Source: Roseisolibacter agri
GTDB taxonomy: Bacteria > Gemmatimonadota > Gemmatimonadetes > Gemmatimonadales > Gemmatimonadaceae
Assembly (NCBI RefSeq): GCF_030159095.1
Contig: NZ_BRXS01000001.1
Span: 682,001-746,000 of the forward strand
Reading direction: 5' to 3'
DNA length: 64,000 bases
The position numbers were made by a program, and so were the translations under genes. Of the stretch, positions 8,371 through 15,961 are shown in pieces (within the stretch, counting starts at the first letter, position 1; every line of letters begins with the position of its first letter). The notes under the pieces were generated by a model that was not told the DNA's origin, searched no databases, and saw nothing but the letters and a program-made list of their open reading frames with translations.

Positions 8371-9615
8371 GTGCCGCACGGCCTGAGCGCCGCACCACGA
8401 CGCGCGCGCGGCTGCCGGCCGCGCGCCTGGGCGCTCGGCGCGCTGGCGGCCGCCGGGTGGACGCGCGCGGCCGCGGCGCAGTTCGGGACACGCGTGACCG
8501 CCAGCGTCGACGTGGGCGCGGCGAGCGTGGCGTACGACGACTTCGAGCGCGCGGGCCTCGTGTCGGTGACGCCGACGGTGCGCGTGGAGGGCGCGCGCAC
8601 GATGTTCGTGGCGCGCGGCGCCTACTCGCGCTTCGAGACGGGAAGCTCCAGCATCCAGGGCTCGGTCGCCGGCTCGCTGGTGTCGCCGGCGTTCTGGAAC
8701 GTGCGCGGCGAGGCGTTCGCGACGGCGTCGGCCACGCGCTATCGCGACATGCCCGCGGCCTCCAACGTGACCGCGCTCGGCCGTCTGCACTACGCGACGG
8801 ACACGTACGGCGCGTGGGCCGGCACGGGGGCGGGCTTCGTGGCGCAGGGGCAGTTCTTCCCGGACGCGCTGGTGCAGCTGGACTTCGGCGCGTGGCGCCG
8901 CATCGGGCGCACGACGTACTCGCTCTCGGCGACGCCGACCTGGGTCGGGCGGCCGGACGCCATCGGCTTTCCCGGACCGGCCCCCGTGGGACGCGTGGAC
9001 TACACCGACTACGCGGCCGCCATGCGCTGGCAGCATCCGAGCGCGGAGTTCGTGGCGTCGACGGGGCTGCGGGCAGGCGGAGGACCGGACCGGATTCCGG
9101 GCGCGCGCCGCTGGCTCGAGAGCTGGACGTCGATCTGGGTGACGCGGCGGCTGGCGATCGTCGGCGGCATCGGCGCGTTCCCGAGCGACGTGCAGCAGGG
9201 GCTGCCGGGCGGCCGCTACGCGTCGGCGGCGCTGCGCGTGGCGACGCGGCGGCCACCGGTGAACGATCCCGCCGTGCGCGCCGAGCTGACGCTGCCGTAC
9301 GAGCTGAATCGCCTGCGGCGCGGGCGCGCGAACGCGGAGCGGTTCACCGTCGTCGACGACGCCACGGGGCTGCGCGTGATCACGGTGCGGGTGCCCGACG
9401 CCGCGCGCGTGGAGCTGATGGCCGACTTCACGGACTGGCTCCCGGTGCCGCTGATCCGCGCGGGGCGCGACGAGTGGCGGATGGCGATCGCGATCGCGCC
9501 GGGCGTGCACCGCGTGAACGTGCGCCTGAACGACGGCCCGTGGACCGTGCCGCCGGGGCTGACCTCGGTGCGCGACGACTTCGGCGGGGCGGTGGGGCTG
9601 CTGGTCGTGCGGTGA
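8371..9615 (+). CDS. Secreted/outer-membrane barrel-like protein with C-terminal CBM48-like domain
   Basis: A 414-residue protein with an N-terminal signal peptide (WALGALAAAGWTRAAAAQ). The GTG at 8371 places that peptide at the start; the longer frame upstream gives only Arg-rich translation. Residues 30-330 are alternating polar and aromatic strands (SATPTWVGRPDAIGFPG, AMRWQHPSAEFVAS) typical of a small outer-membrane beta-barrel. The last 75 residues (ARVELMADFTDWLPVPL, then GVHRVNVRLNDGPW and VRDDFGGAVGLLVV) mirror the CBM48-like domain of the membrane protein two genes upstream, including the shared DDFG motif near the end. A TACCTT -10-like box lies at 8330-8335. The outer-membrane location is inferred from composition. 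Confidence 0.7.
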   Translation: MPHGLSAAPRRARGCRPRAWALGALAAAGWTRAAAAQFGTRVTASVDVGAASVAYDDFERAGLVSVTPTVRVEGARTMFVARGAYSRFETGSSSIQGSVAGSLVSPAFWNVRGEAFATASATRYRDMPAASNVTALGRLHYATDTYGAWAGTGAGFVAQGQFFPDALVQLDFGAWRRIGRTTYSLSATPTWVGRPDAIGFPGPAPVGRVDYTDYAAAMRWQHPSAEFVASTGLRAGGGPDRIPGARRWLESWTSIWVTRRLAIVGGIGAFPSDVQQGLPGGRYASAALRVATRRPPVNDPAVRAELTLPYELNRLRRGRANAERFTVVDDATGLRVITVRVPDAARVELMADFTDWLPVPLIRAGRDEWRMAIAIAPGVHRVNVRLNDGPWTVPPGLTSVRDDFGGAVGLLVVR

Positions 9616-9680
9616 CGCGGCGGATGCGGGCTGCGGATCCTGCGCCGTGCCCTCGGCACGCATCGTCGCGCCCGGGCGGC

Positions 9681-9823
9681 TGGCCTTTGGGGAGGATGCG
9701 GATGCTCCGGATCGGAACGGATGAGACGGATCGCTCTGAGTGGCCACGACGCTCCGTGCACTGGTGCGGAGCGATCCGGAGCATCCGCTCACATCCGGAG
9801 CATCCGCATCCCTCCCGAGAGCC
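9681..9823. repeat. Palindromic intergenic element, family Q (copy 1)
   Basis: A hairpin of about 143 nt with the Q core GAGGATGCGGATGCTCCGGA on the left and its complement CATCCGGAGCATCCGCATC on the right. It is preceded by the Q leader GCGGATCCTGC...CCGTGCCCTCGG (from about 9634). It is followed 12 nt later by a P element. It lies between convergent genes. Confidence 0.8.
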
Positions 9824-9835
9824 ACAAGGCACCGG

Positions 9836-10006
9836 CGCGCCGGACCCGACCGGCCAACGGCTTTGACAGGATTGAACGGATTGAACGGACAAGATCTGAT
9901 GTGACTTCCTCGTCGGGCGTGGCTCCCTGCGCCGCGAGGAGCGTACATCAGATCTCGTCCTGCACTCCGTCCAATCCTGCCCGTAGTTGCCGTTCGGGGC
10001 CGGCGC
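9836..10006. repeat. Palindromic intergenic element, family P (divergent copy 2)
   Basis: A 171-nt inverted repeat with P-type outer arms (GCGCCGGACCCGA with a near-complementary right end at 9991-10006). The inner pair is ACAAGATCTGATGT with ACATCAGATCTCGT. The GGATGGCTCC core of other copies is not preserved, so this is a diverged member. It follows a Q element directly. Confidence 0.7.
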
Positions 10007-10018
10007 GATGCGCTCGAA

Positions 10019-10516
10019 TCAGCGGCGCGCCACCGTCAGCGGCACGTCCACGTACAGCGGATGCGGCGGCACCACGTGGCGCACGCGGATCGTGTAGCTC
10101 CCCGCCGACGCGGCGATCACGCGGCGGTCGTGCTGCACCACCGAGTCGCCCGGCGCGAGCGTGCTGGTCACGCTGTACGCGGCGCAGTGGATGAACGGGT
10201 TGGCGAGCACCGCGTCGCGGCCGGTCTCGAAGTCGAGCCCGCACACGACGTGCTCCACGCGGACCGGCGCGGCGCCGCGGTTCACGAGCACCGAGCGGAC
10301 GTCGATCGTGTCGCCCGTCGCCGGGCGCGCGGGCGTGATGACGACGCGCTGCTGCAGGCCGTCGGCGGTGCGCTCGACCGGGGTCGTGCTGAGCGAGGGA
10401 GCGGTGATGCCGTCGACCGTCGTGGCGCTGCTGCAGGCGGCCGTGCCGGCCGCGAGGCCGGCGAGGGCGCCGAGCGCGAGCCGACGGGCGACGCGCGAAC
10501 GAAGCAGGTGGGACAT
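10019..10516 (-). CDS. Hypothetical lipoprotein
   Basis: A 165-residue protein with a lipoprotein signal: MSHLLRSRVARR, a hydrophobic core LALGALAGLAAG, and the lipobox TAAC giving a Cys near residue 28. The mature domain is beta-rich and reads like a small immunoglobulin-like or BsuPI-type fold (VVITPARPATGDTIDVRSVLVNRGAAPVRV, SYTIRVRHVVPP), with two further cysteines (VVCGLDF, FIHCAAY) that could pair. GAGAT before the ATG may serve as ribosome binding site. No function can be assigned. The Q and P elements lie just beyond its stop. Confidence 0.75.
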   Translation of the reverse strand: MSHLLRSRVARRLALGALAGLAAGTAACSSATTVDGITAPSLSTTPVERTADGLQQRVVITPARPATGDTIDVRSVLVNRGAAPVRVEHVVCGLDFETGRDAVLANPFIHCAAYSVTSTLAPGDSVVQHDRRVIAASAGSYTIRVRHVVPPHPLYVDVPLTVARR

Positions 10517-10643
10517 GGGATCTCGATGGTGCCGAAGTGATGGTGGAGCGGGCCCGCGGAGCGTCCGGCCGCGCGGTGCGCGTCGTCGTCCTGCCCCTGC
10601 TACCCACCCCTCCGGGCGGCGGTCACGCGCCCCGGTCGACGGT

Positions 10644-10649
10644 TAGCTT
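10644..10649 (+). promoter_or_regulatory. Candidate -10 element, DPP4-type peptidase
   Basis: GGTTAGCTTC at 10641-10650 contains TAGCTT, about 54 nt before the ATG at 10704. The same GTTAGCTT string precedes bioF (minus strand) and the gene at 50794. Confidence 0.35.
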
Positions 10650-10703
10650 CTGGGGTCGCGCCCACGCGTCGCGTGGTGCGCCGGGTCCCCTTCGCGCTCC
10701 CGC

Positions 10704-13070
10704 ATGCGCCACGCCTCCCTGCGTCGTCCCCTCGTCGCGGCCGCCATCGCGGCATCGCTCGCCTCCGCGTTCGTTCCCGCGCTCGGCGCCCAGCAGCCGG
10801 CGGCCGATACACGGCGCCTCACCGTCGAGCGCATCTTCGGCGGACGCGAGCTGACGCCGTTCGGCGCGCCCGGCGTGCGCTGGATGAAGGACGGCCGCTC
10901 CTACGTCGCCGCGCGCGCGGCCGAGGGCGGGCGCGGCACGGAGCTCGTGCGCGTCGACGCGCTCACCGGCGCCGCGACGGTGCTCGTGCCCGCGAGCGTG
11001 CTCGTGGACGCGCGCGGCCAGCCGATCGCGGTCGAGGAGCTCGAGCTCTCGCCCGACGAGCGCAAGGCGCTGCTCTTCAGCAACTCGGTGCGCGTGTGGC
11101 GCACGAACACGCGCGGCACCTACCACGTCGTCGACTTCGACGCGCGGCGCGTGATCCCGATCGCGATCATCACCACGCCGGGCACCGGCGCCTCGCGCGC
11201 GGCGGACTCGATGCCCGCACCCGCCCTCGGCCAGAACCCCACGGCGTCGTCGCTGCCGAGCTTCATCGGGCGCGGCCTCGCGAGCGGCGCGGCCGATCCG
11301 GACCTGCAGCAGTTCGCGAAGTTCTCGCCCGACTCGCGCAGCGTGGCGTACGTGCGCGCGAACGACCTGTGGGTGAAGGACCTCGCGAGCGGCGCCGTCA
11401 CGCGCCTCACCACCGACGGCTCGGACGACGTCATCAACGGCACCACCGACTGGGTGTACGAGGAGGAGCTGGGGCTGCAGGACGCCTTCCGCTGGAGCCC
11501 CGACTCGCGGCGGCTCGCGTACTGGCGCTTCGACCAGCACGCCGTGCCCGCGTTCCCGATGGTGAACGAGACCGCGGAGCAGTACCCGCTGGTGAGCGTG
11601 CTGCGCTACCCCAAGGCGGGCGCGCCGAACTCGCGCGTCACCGTGGGCGTGGTGGCGGCCGCGGGCGGACCCACGAAGTGGATGGACGTCGGCCCCGACA
11701 CGGGCCAGTACGTCGCGCGCATGGAGTGGGTGGACGCCGACTCGATCGCGGTGCAGCGGCTGCCGCGCAAGCAGGACCGGCTCGACCTGCTGCTGGTGAG
11801 CGCCACAACGGGCCGCGCGCGCACGGTGCTCACCGACCGCGACTCCGCGTACGTCGACGTCGAGGGCGAGGCGGTACGCTGGCTCGACGGCCGTCGTCGC
11901 TTCCTCTACCGCAGCGATCGCGGCGGCTGGCGCGGCTGGTGGCTGTACGACCGCAGCGGGCGCCTGATCCGCCAGGTGACGCCGAACGGCGCCGACCACC
12001 TGAGCGTCGCCGGCGTCGACGAGCGCGCGGGCGTCGCCTACGTGACCGCCGCCGCGCCCACGCCGACGGAGCGCAACCTCTATCGCTGCGCGCTCGCCGG
12101 CGCGGCGCCGAGCTGCACGCGCGTCACCGCGCAGCCGGGCACGCACGCGGTGGACGTCGCGCCCGGCGCCCGCTGGGCCATCGACACCTGGTCGCGACTC
12201 GGCCGCCCGCCAGTGGTGACGCTGCACGAGCTGCCGGCGATGCGCACGGTGCGCACGCTCGAGGACAACGCGGCGGTCGCGCAGCGGCTGGCGGCGCTCG
12301 AGCTCGCGGCGCCGCAGTTCCTGCGGGTGCCGATGGCCGACGGCACGCAGCTCGACGCGTACCGCCTCGTGCCGCCGCGCTTCGACAGCACGCAGGCGCA
12401 CCCGGTGCTGATGTACGTCTACGGCGGGCCCGCGGCGCCGCAGGTCAACGACGCGTGGAGCGGCACGCGCTTCCTCTGGCACCAGATGCTCGCGCAGCAG
12501 GGCTACGTCGTGCTGGTGGTGGACAACCGCGGCGCCGCCTGGCGCGGCCGCGACTTCCGCAAGCTCACGCAGTACCGGCTCGGCGTGCAGGAGTCGTCGG
12601 ACCAGATCGAGGCGGCGCGCTGGGTCGCGCGGCAGCCGTGGGCCGACGCGAAGCGCGTCGGCATCTGGGGGTGGAGCTACGGCGGCTACATGACCGCGCT
12701 CTCGCTCGCGCGCGGCGGCAGCGTGTTCAAGGCAGGGATCGCGGTCGCGCCGGTCGTCGACTGGCGCTTCTACGACACGATCTACACCGAGCGCTTCATG
12801 TGGACGCCGCAGGAGAACCCGAACGGCTACCAGCTGAGCGCCGTCGGCTCCTACGTCAACAACCTGACCGCGCGGCTGCTGCTGGTGCACGGCACCGGGG
12901 ACGACAACGTCCACCCGCAGAACTCGACCGTGCTCGCCGACCTGCTGCAGCAGGCGGGCAAGCCGTTCACGATGATGCTCTACCCGAACCGCACGCACTC
13001 CATCTCGGGCGGGCGCACGCAGGTGCACCTGTTCGACACGTTCACGCGCTTCGTCCTGGAGAACCTGTGA
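10704..13070 (+). CDS. Dipeptidyl-peptidase IV family (S9) serine peptidase, secreted
   Basis: A 788-residue S9B-type peptidase that removes dipeptides from peptide N-termini. A signal peptide (LVAAAIAASLASAFVPALGAQ) sends it to the periplasm or beyond. An N-terminal beta-propeller is followed by the alpha/beta-hydrolase domain with an intact triad: Ser658 in GWSYGGYMT, Asp733/734 in GTGDDNVHPQNS, His765 in NRTHSISGG. The double-Glu motif that holds the substrate amino end is visible in WVYEEELGLQDAFRWSPD. Its stop overlaps the GTG of an M14 carboxypeptidase, giving an operon that would trim peptides from both ends. Nutritional peptide degradation is the likely role. Confidence 0.93.
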   Translation: MRHASLRRPLVAAAIAASLASAFVPALGAQQPAADTRRLTVERIFGGRELTPFGAPGVRWMKDGRSYVAARAAEGGRGTELVRVDALTGAATVLVPASVLVDARGQPIAVEELELSPDERKALLFSNSVRVWRTNTRGTYHVVDFDARRVIPIAIITTPGTGASRAADSMPAPALGQNPTASSLPSFIGRGLASGAADPDLQQFAKFSPDSRSVAYVRANDLWVKDLASGAVTRLTTDGSDDVINGTTDWVYEEELGLQDAFRWSPDSRRLAYWRFDQHAVPAFPMVNETAEQYPLVSVLRYPKAGAPNSRVTVGVVAAAGGPTKWMDVGPDTGQYVARMEWVDADSIAVQRLPRKQDRLDLLLVSATTGRARTVLTDRDSAYVDVEGEAVRWLDGRRRFLYRSDRGGWRGWWLYDRSGRLIRQVTPNGADHLSVAGVDERAGVAYVTAAAPTPTERNLYRCALAGAAPSCTRVTAQPGTHAVDVAPGARWAIDTWSRLGRPPVVTLHELPAMRTVRTLEDNAAVAQRLAALELAAPQFLRVPMADGTQLDAYRLVPPRFDSTQAHPVLMYVYGGPAAPQVNDAWSGTRFLWHQMLAQQGYVVLVVDNRGAAWRGRDFRKLTQYRLGVQESSDQIEAARWVARQPWADAKRVGIWGWSYGGYMTALSLARGGSVFKAGIAVAPVVDWRFYDTIYTERFMWTPQENPNGYQLSAVGSYVNNLTARLLLVHGTGDDNVHPQNSTVLADLLQQAGKPFTMMLYPNRTHSISGGRTQVHLFDTFTRFVLENL

Positions 13071-14752
13071 AGGCTCGACTCGTGTTGGCCGGCGCGGCGT
13101 CCCTCGTCGCCGCGGGCTGCGCCGCCGGCGGCGCCTCGCAGGTGGACCGCGACCTCGCGCGCATCCGGGCCGAGGCGCTGCGCCACGCGCCGCGCCCGCT
13201 CACGCGCGCGGAGCGGACCCAGTACCAGGAGACGTCGCGCCACGAGGACGTGCTCGCGTTCCTCGACTCGCTGGTGGCGATGGATGGGCGGCTGGTGCGC
13301 ACGTCGATCGGGCGCAGCGGCGAGGGGCGCGACCTGCCCGCGATCGTCGCGTCGCGGCCGCGCGTCGCCACCCCCGCGGAAGCGCGCGCGCTCCGCCGGC
13401 CCGTCGTCTACGTGCAGGGCAACATCCACGCGGGCGAGGTGGAGGGGAAGGAGGCGCTGCAGATGGTGCTGCGCGACCTCGCGCTCGATCCGCATCCGAA
13501 CGTGCTCGACTCGATCGTGCTGGTGGCGGTGCCCATCTACAACGCCGACGGCAACGAGAAGTGGGGGCCGCAAGCGCGGCAGCGCGGCGCGCAGAACGGG
13601 CCCGAGACGGTCGGGCAGCGCCCGAACGCCGCGGGGCTCGATCTCAACCGCGACTACGTGAAGCTGGAGGCGCCCGAGACGCGCGCCTCGCTCGCGGCGT
13701 TCAACGCGTGGGACCCGGACGTGTTCGTGGACCTGCACACGACCAACGGCAGCTACCACGGCTACGCGCTCACCTACTCGCCATCGCTGCACCCCGCCGC
13801 GCCGCTCGGCGCCTTCACGCACGACACGGTGCTCCCGGAGCTGCGCCGCCGCATGAAGGCGCGCCGCGGCTTCGAGACGTTTCCGTACGGCAACTTCGGC
13901 GCGGATGAGGGCATCGGGCCGCGGCAGCCGCTCACCGACTCGGTGAAGACCGGCTGGTACACGTACGAGCACAAGCCGCGCTACGGCACCAACTACTACG
14001 GGCTGCGCGGCCGCCTCTCGGTGCTCAGCGAGGCCTACTCGCACGACCCGTTCGGCCGGCGCGTCGCGTCGACGTACGCGTTCGTGCGCGAGCTGCTGTC
14101 GCTGGTGGCCGAGCGGCCGACGGCGGCGCGGCTCGCGGCCGCGCGCACGCAGACGCCCACTCCGGCGCGGCCCGGTGGCGCGGTGCCGATCCGCGCGCGC
14201 TTCGCGCCGCCGTCGCGGCAGCCCGTCCTCGTCGAAGTGCTCACGGCGACCGGTGACTCGTCGCGGACGGAGCCCGGTGTGCCGCGCGGTATCCGCCGCA
14301 CGGGGCGCTACCTCGCGCAGGAGATGCCCGTGGTCGACCGCTTCGCGGGCACGCTCACGCGCGCGATCCCCGCCGGCGGCTGGGCGATCGACGCGGCGGC
14401 GCCCGGCGCCGACTCCGCGGTGAAGCTGCTGCTCGCGCACGGCATCCGGGTGACGCGCGCGGGCTCGCTCGCCGCCACCGACGTCGAGACGTTCCGCGCC
14501 GACTCGGTGGTGAAGGCGGCACGTGCGTTCCAGGGCCACCAGGAGGTGCGGCTCGAGGGGACCTGGCGCACGGAGCGGCGCGCGCACGGCGACTCGTTCG
14601 TCGTGTCCGCCGACCAGCCGCTGGCGCTGCTCGCGCTCCTGCTGCTCGATCCGCAGAGCGACGACGGCCTCGCGACGTGGAACGTGTTCGACGCGGCGCT
14701 GCGCGTGGGCGGCGACTTCCCCGTGACGCGGCTGCTGGTGCCCGCGCCGTGA
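13067..14752 (+). CDS. M14-family zinc carboxypeptidase, lipoprotein
   Basis: A 561-residue metallocarboxypeptidase anchored as a lipoprotein (LVLAGAASLVAAGC at the N-terminus). Zinc ligands are visible as His121 and Glu124 in GNIHAGEVEGKE and His224 in VFVDLHTTNGSYH; the catalytic Glu is probably Glu322 in SVLSEAYSH. The catalytic domain covers roughly residues 50-370, and the C-terminal 190 residues form an uncharacterised region seen in M14 relatives of this type. The GTG start overlaps the upstream stop (GTGA), coupling it to the S9 peptidase. Substrate preference cannot be read from the sequence. Confidence 0.9.
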   Translation: MKARLVLAGAASLVAAGCAAGGASQVDRDLARIRAEALRHAPRPLTRAERTQYQETSRHEDVLAFLDSLVAMDGRLVRTSIGRSGEGRDLPAIVASRPRVATPAEARALRRPVVYVQGNIHAGEVEGKEALQMVLRDLALDPHPNVLDSIVLVAVPIYNADGNEKWGPQARQRGAQNGPETVGQRPNAAGLDLNRDYVKLEAPETRASLAAFNAWDPDVFVDLHTTNGSYHGYALTYSPSLHPAAPLGAFTHDTVLPELRRRMKARRGFETFPYGNFGADEGIGPRQPLTDSVKTGWYTYEHKPRYGTNYYGLRGRLSVLSEAYSHDPFGRRVASTYAFVRELLSLVAERPTAARLAAARTQTPTPARPGGAVPIRARFAPPSRQPVLVEVLTATGDSSRTEPGVPRGIRRTGRYLAQEMPVVDRFAGTLTRAIPAGGWAIDAAAPGADSAVKLLLAHGIRVTRAGSLAATDVETFRADSVVKAARAFQGHQEVRLEGTWRTERRAHGDSFVVSADQPLALLALLLLDPQSDDGLATWNVFDAALRVGGDFPVTRLLVPAP

Positions 14753-15246
14753 GCGGCGCGGCGTCGTACGTGCTGCGATCGCACCGCCCCGGCGACATGG
14801 GGTGGGTCGTGCAGCGGCACGGCGAGCTGTATCACGCGGAGCACGGCTGGGACGAGCGCTTCGAGGCGCTGGTCGCGCGCACCGCGGCCGACTTCATCGA
14901 GCACCTCGACCCGGCGCACGAGCGGTGCTGGATCGCGGAGCGCGACGGCGTGCGCGTGGGCTGCATCTTCGTCGTGCGGCATCCCGAGCGTGAGGGCGTC
15001 GCGAAGCTGCGGCTCTTCCTGATCGAGCCGCACGCGCGCGGGCTGGGGCTCGGTCGGCGGCTGGTGCGGGAGGTGACACGCTTCGCGCGCGACGCCGGCT
15101 ACCACACGATCACGCTCTGGACGCAGAGCACCCTGCTGGCCGCACGGCACCTGTACGCCGAGGAGGGCTACCGCCTCGTGCACGCGGAGGTGCACGACAG
15201 CTTCGGCGTGCCGCTCACGGCGGAGACGTGGGAGCTCACGCTCTGA
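14749..15246 (+). CDS. GNAT-family N-acetyltransferase
   Basis: A 165-residue acetyltransferase using acetyl-CoA on an amino group. The conserved A motif is visible as KLRLFLIEPHARGLGLGRRL (V/I-x-x-x-R-G-x-G-x-R/G-type CoA loop), followed by ITLWTQSTLLAARHLYAEEGY, the usual motif B. It resembles the GNAT half of MarR-GNAT fusion proteins, here without the MarR domain. Its GTG overlaps the stop of the M14 carboxypeptidase, so it is the third gene of a peptidase operon and may act on a peptide breakdown product. That link is inferred from position only. Confidence 0.85.
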   Translation: MSGAASYVLRSHRPGDMGWVVQRHGELYHAEHGWDERFEALVARTAADFIEHLDPAHERCWIAERDGVRVGCIFVVRHPEREGVAKLRLFLIEPHARGLGLGRRLVREVTRFARDAGYHTITLWTQSTLLAARHLYAEEGYRLVHAEVHDSFGVPLTAETWELTL

Positions 15247-15384
15247 GTCGCGCGCGTGTCGGAGTCGTCATGATGTGGTGGCCTCGCGTTGCCGCACCGT
15301 TGCCCACCCGGACCTGCATCGTCTGACTCGGACCATGCCGGCGTCGGCCGGCCGTGCCGCGACGATCAGGAACGGGAAGGGCGG

Positions 15385-15945
15385 ATGAAGGGGATCGTGT
15401 TCAACCTGCTCGCCGACCTGGTGCGGCGGGACTTCGGCGACGACGCCTGGGACGACCTGCTCGACGCCGCCCACGCGTCCGGCTCCTACACGTCGCTCGG
15501 CACCTACGAGGACGCGGAGCTGTTCCGCCTCGTGGCCGCGGCGTCGTCCGCCCTCGGGCGCACGCCCGACGACATCCTGCGCTGGTACGGCCGCGGCGCG
15601 ATGCCGCTGCTGGCGGAGAAGTACCCGCAGTTCTTCGCGGCGCCGGGGTCCACGCGCCCGTTCCTGCTGACGCTGAACCACATCATCCACCCCGAGGTGC
15701 GGAAGCTGTACCCCGGGGCCGACGCGCCCCAGTTCGAGTATCCCGACTCGGCCACCGACGCGCTGGTGATGGAGTATCGCTCGGCGCGGCAGCTGTGCAT
15801 GCTGGCCGAGGGCTTCATCGCCGGCGCGGCCGACCACTTCGGCGAGACCGTGGAGATCGCGCAGTCCGAGTGCATGCACCGCGGCGACGCGCGCTGCGTC
15901 TTCCAGCTGCGCTTCGCGCCAGGCGGCGCACCGGTCGCGAGCTGA
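15385..15945 (+). CDS. H-NOX heme nitric-oxide sensor
   Basis: A 186-residue stand-alone H-NOX domain. Canonical residues fall at canonical numbers: proximal heme ligand His102 (NHIIHPEVRKLYP), Pro115 (GADAPQF), and the heme-propionate YxSxR motif as Tyr131-Ser133-Arg135 (MEYRSARQ). Position 140, Tyr in oxygen-binding homologues, is Leu here, so NO-selective sensing is predicted. Cys138, Cys163 and Cys171 fall near the zinc-site cysteines described in some proteobacterial H-NOX proteins, but Gln occupies the place expected for His. GGGAAGGGCGG precedes the ATG. The next gene, 16 nt downstream, encodes a c-di-GMP enzyme, the classic H-NOX partner. Confidence 0.93.
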   Translation: MKGIVFNLLADLVRRDFGDDAWDDLLDAAHASGSYTSLGTYEDAELFRLVAAASSALGRTPDDILRWYGRGAMPLLAEKYPQFFAAPGSTRPFLLTLNHIIHPEVRKLYPGADAPQFEYPDSATDALVMEYRSARQLCMLAEGFIAGAADHFGETVEIAQSECMHRGDARCVFQLRFAPGGAPVAS

Positions 15946-15961
15946 CGCCGCCCACGCCACC

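Noticed and set aside
9836-10006. P/Q elements as integron attC sites or tRNA-like genes
   Set aside because: No integrase is present, arms are far longer than attC, and no cloverleaf or T-loop (GTTCGAATC) was found.
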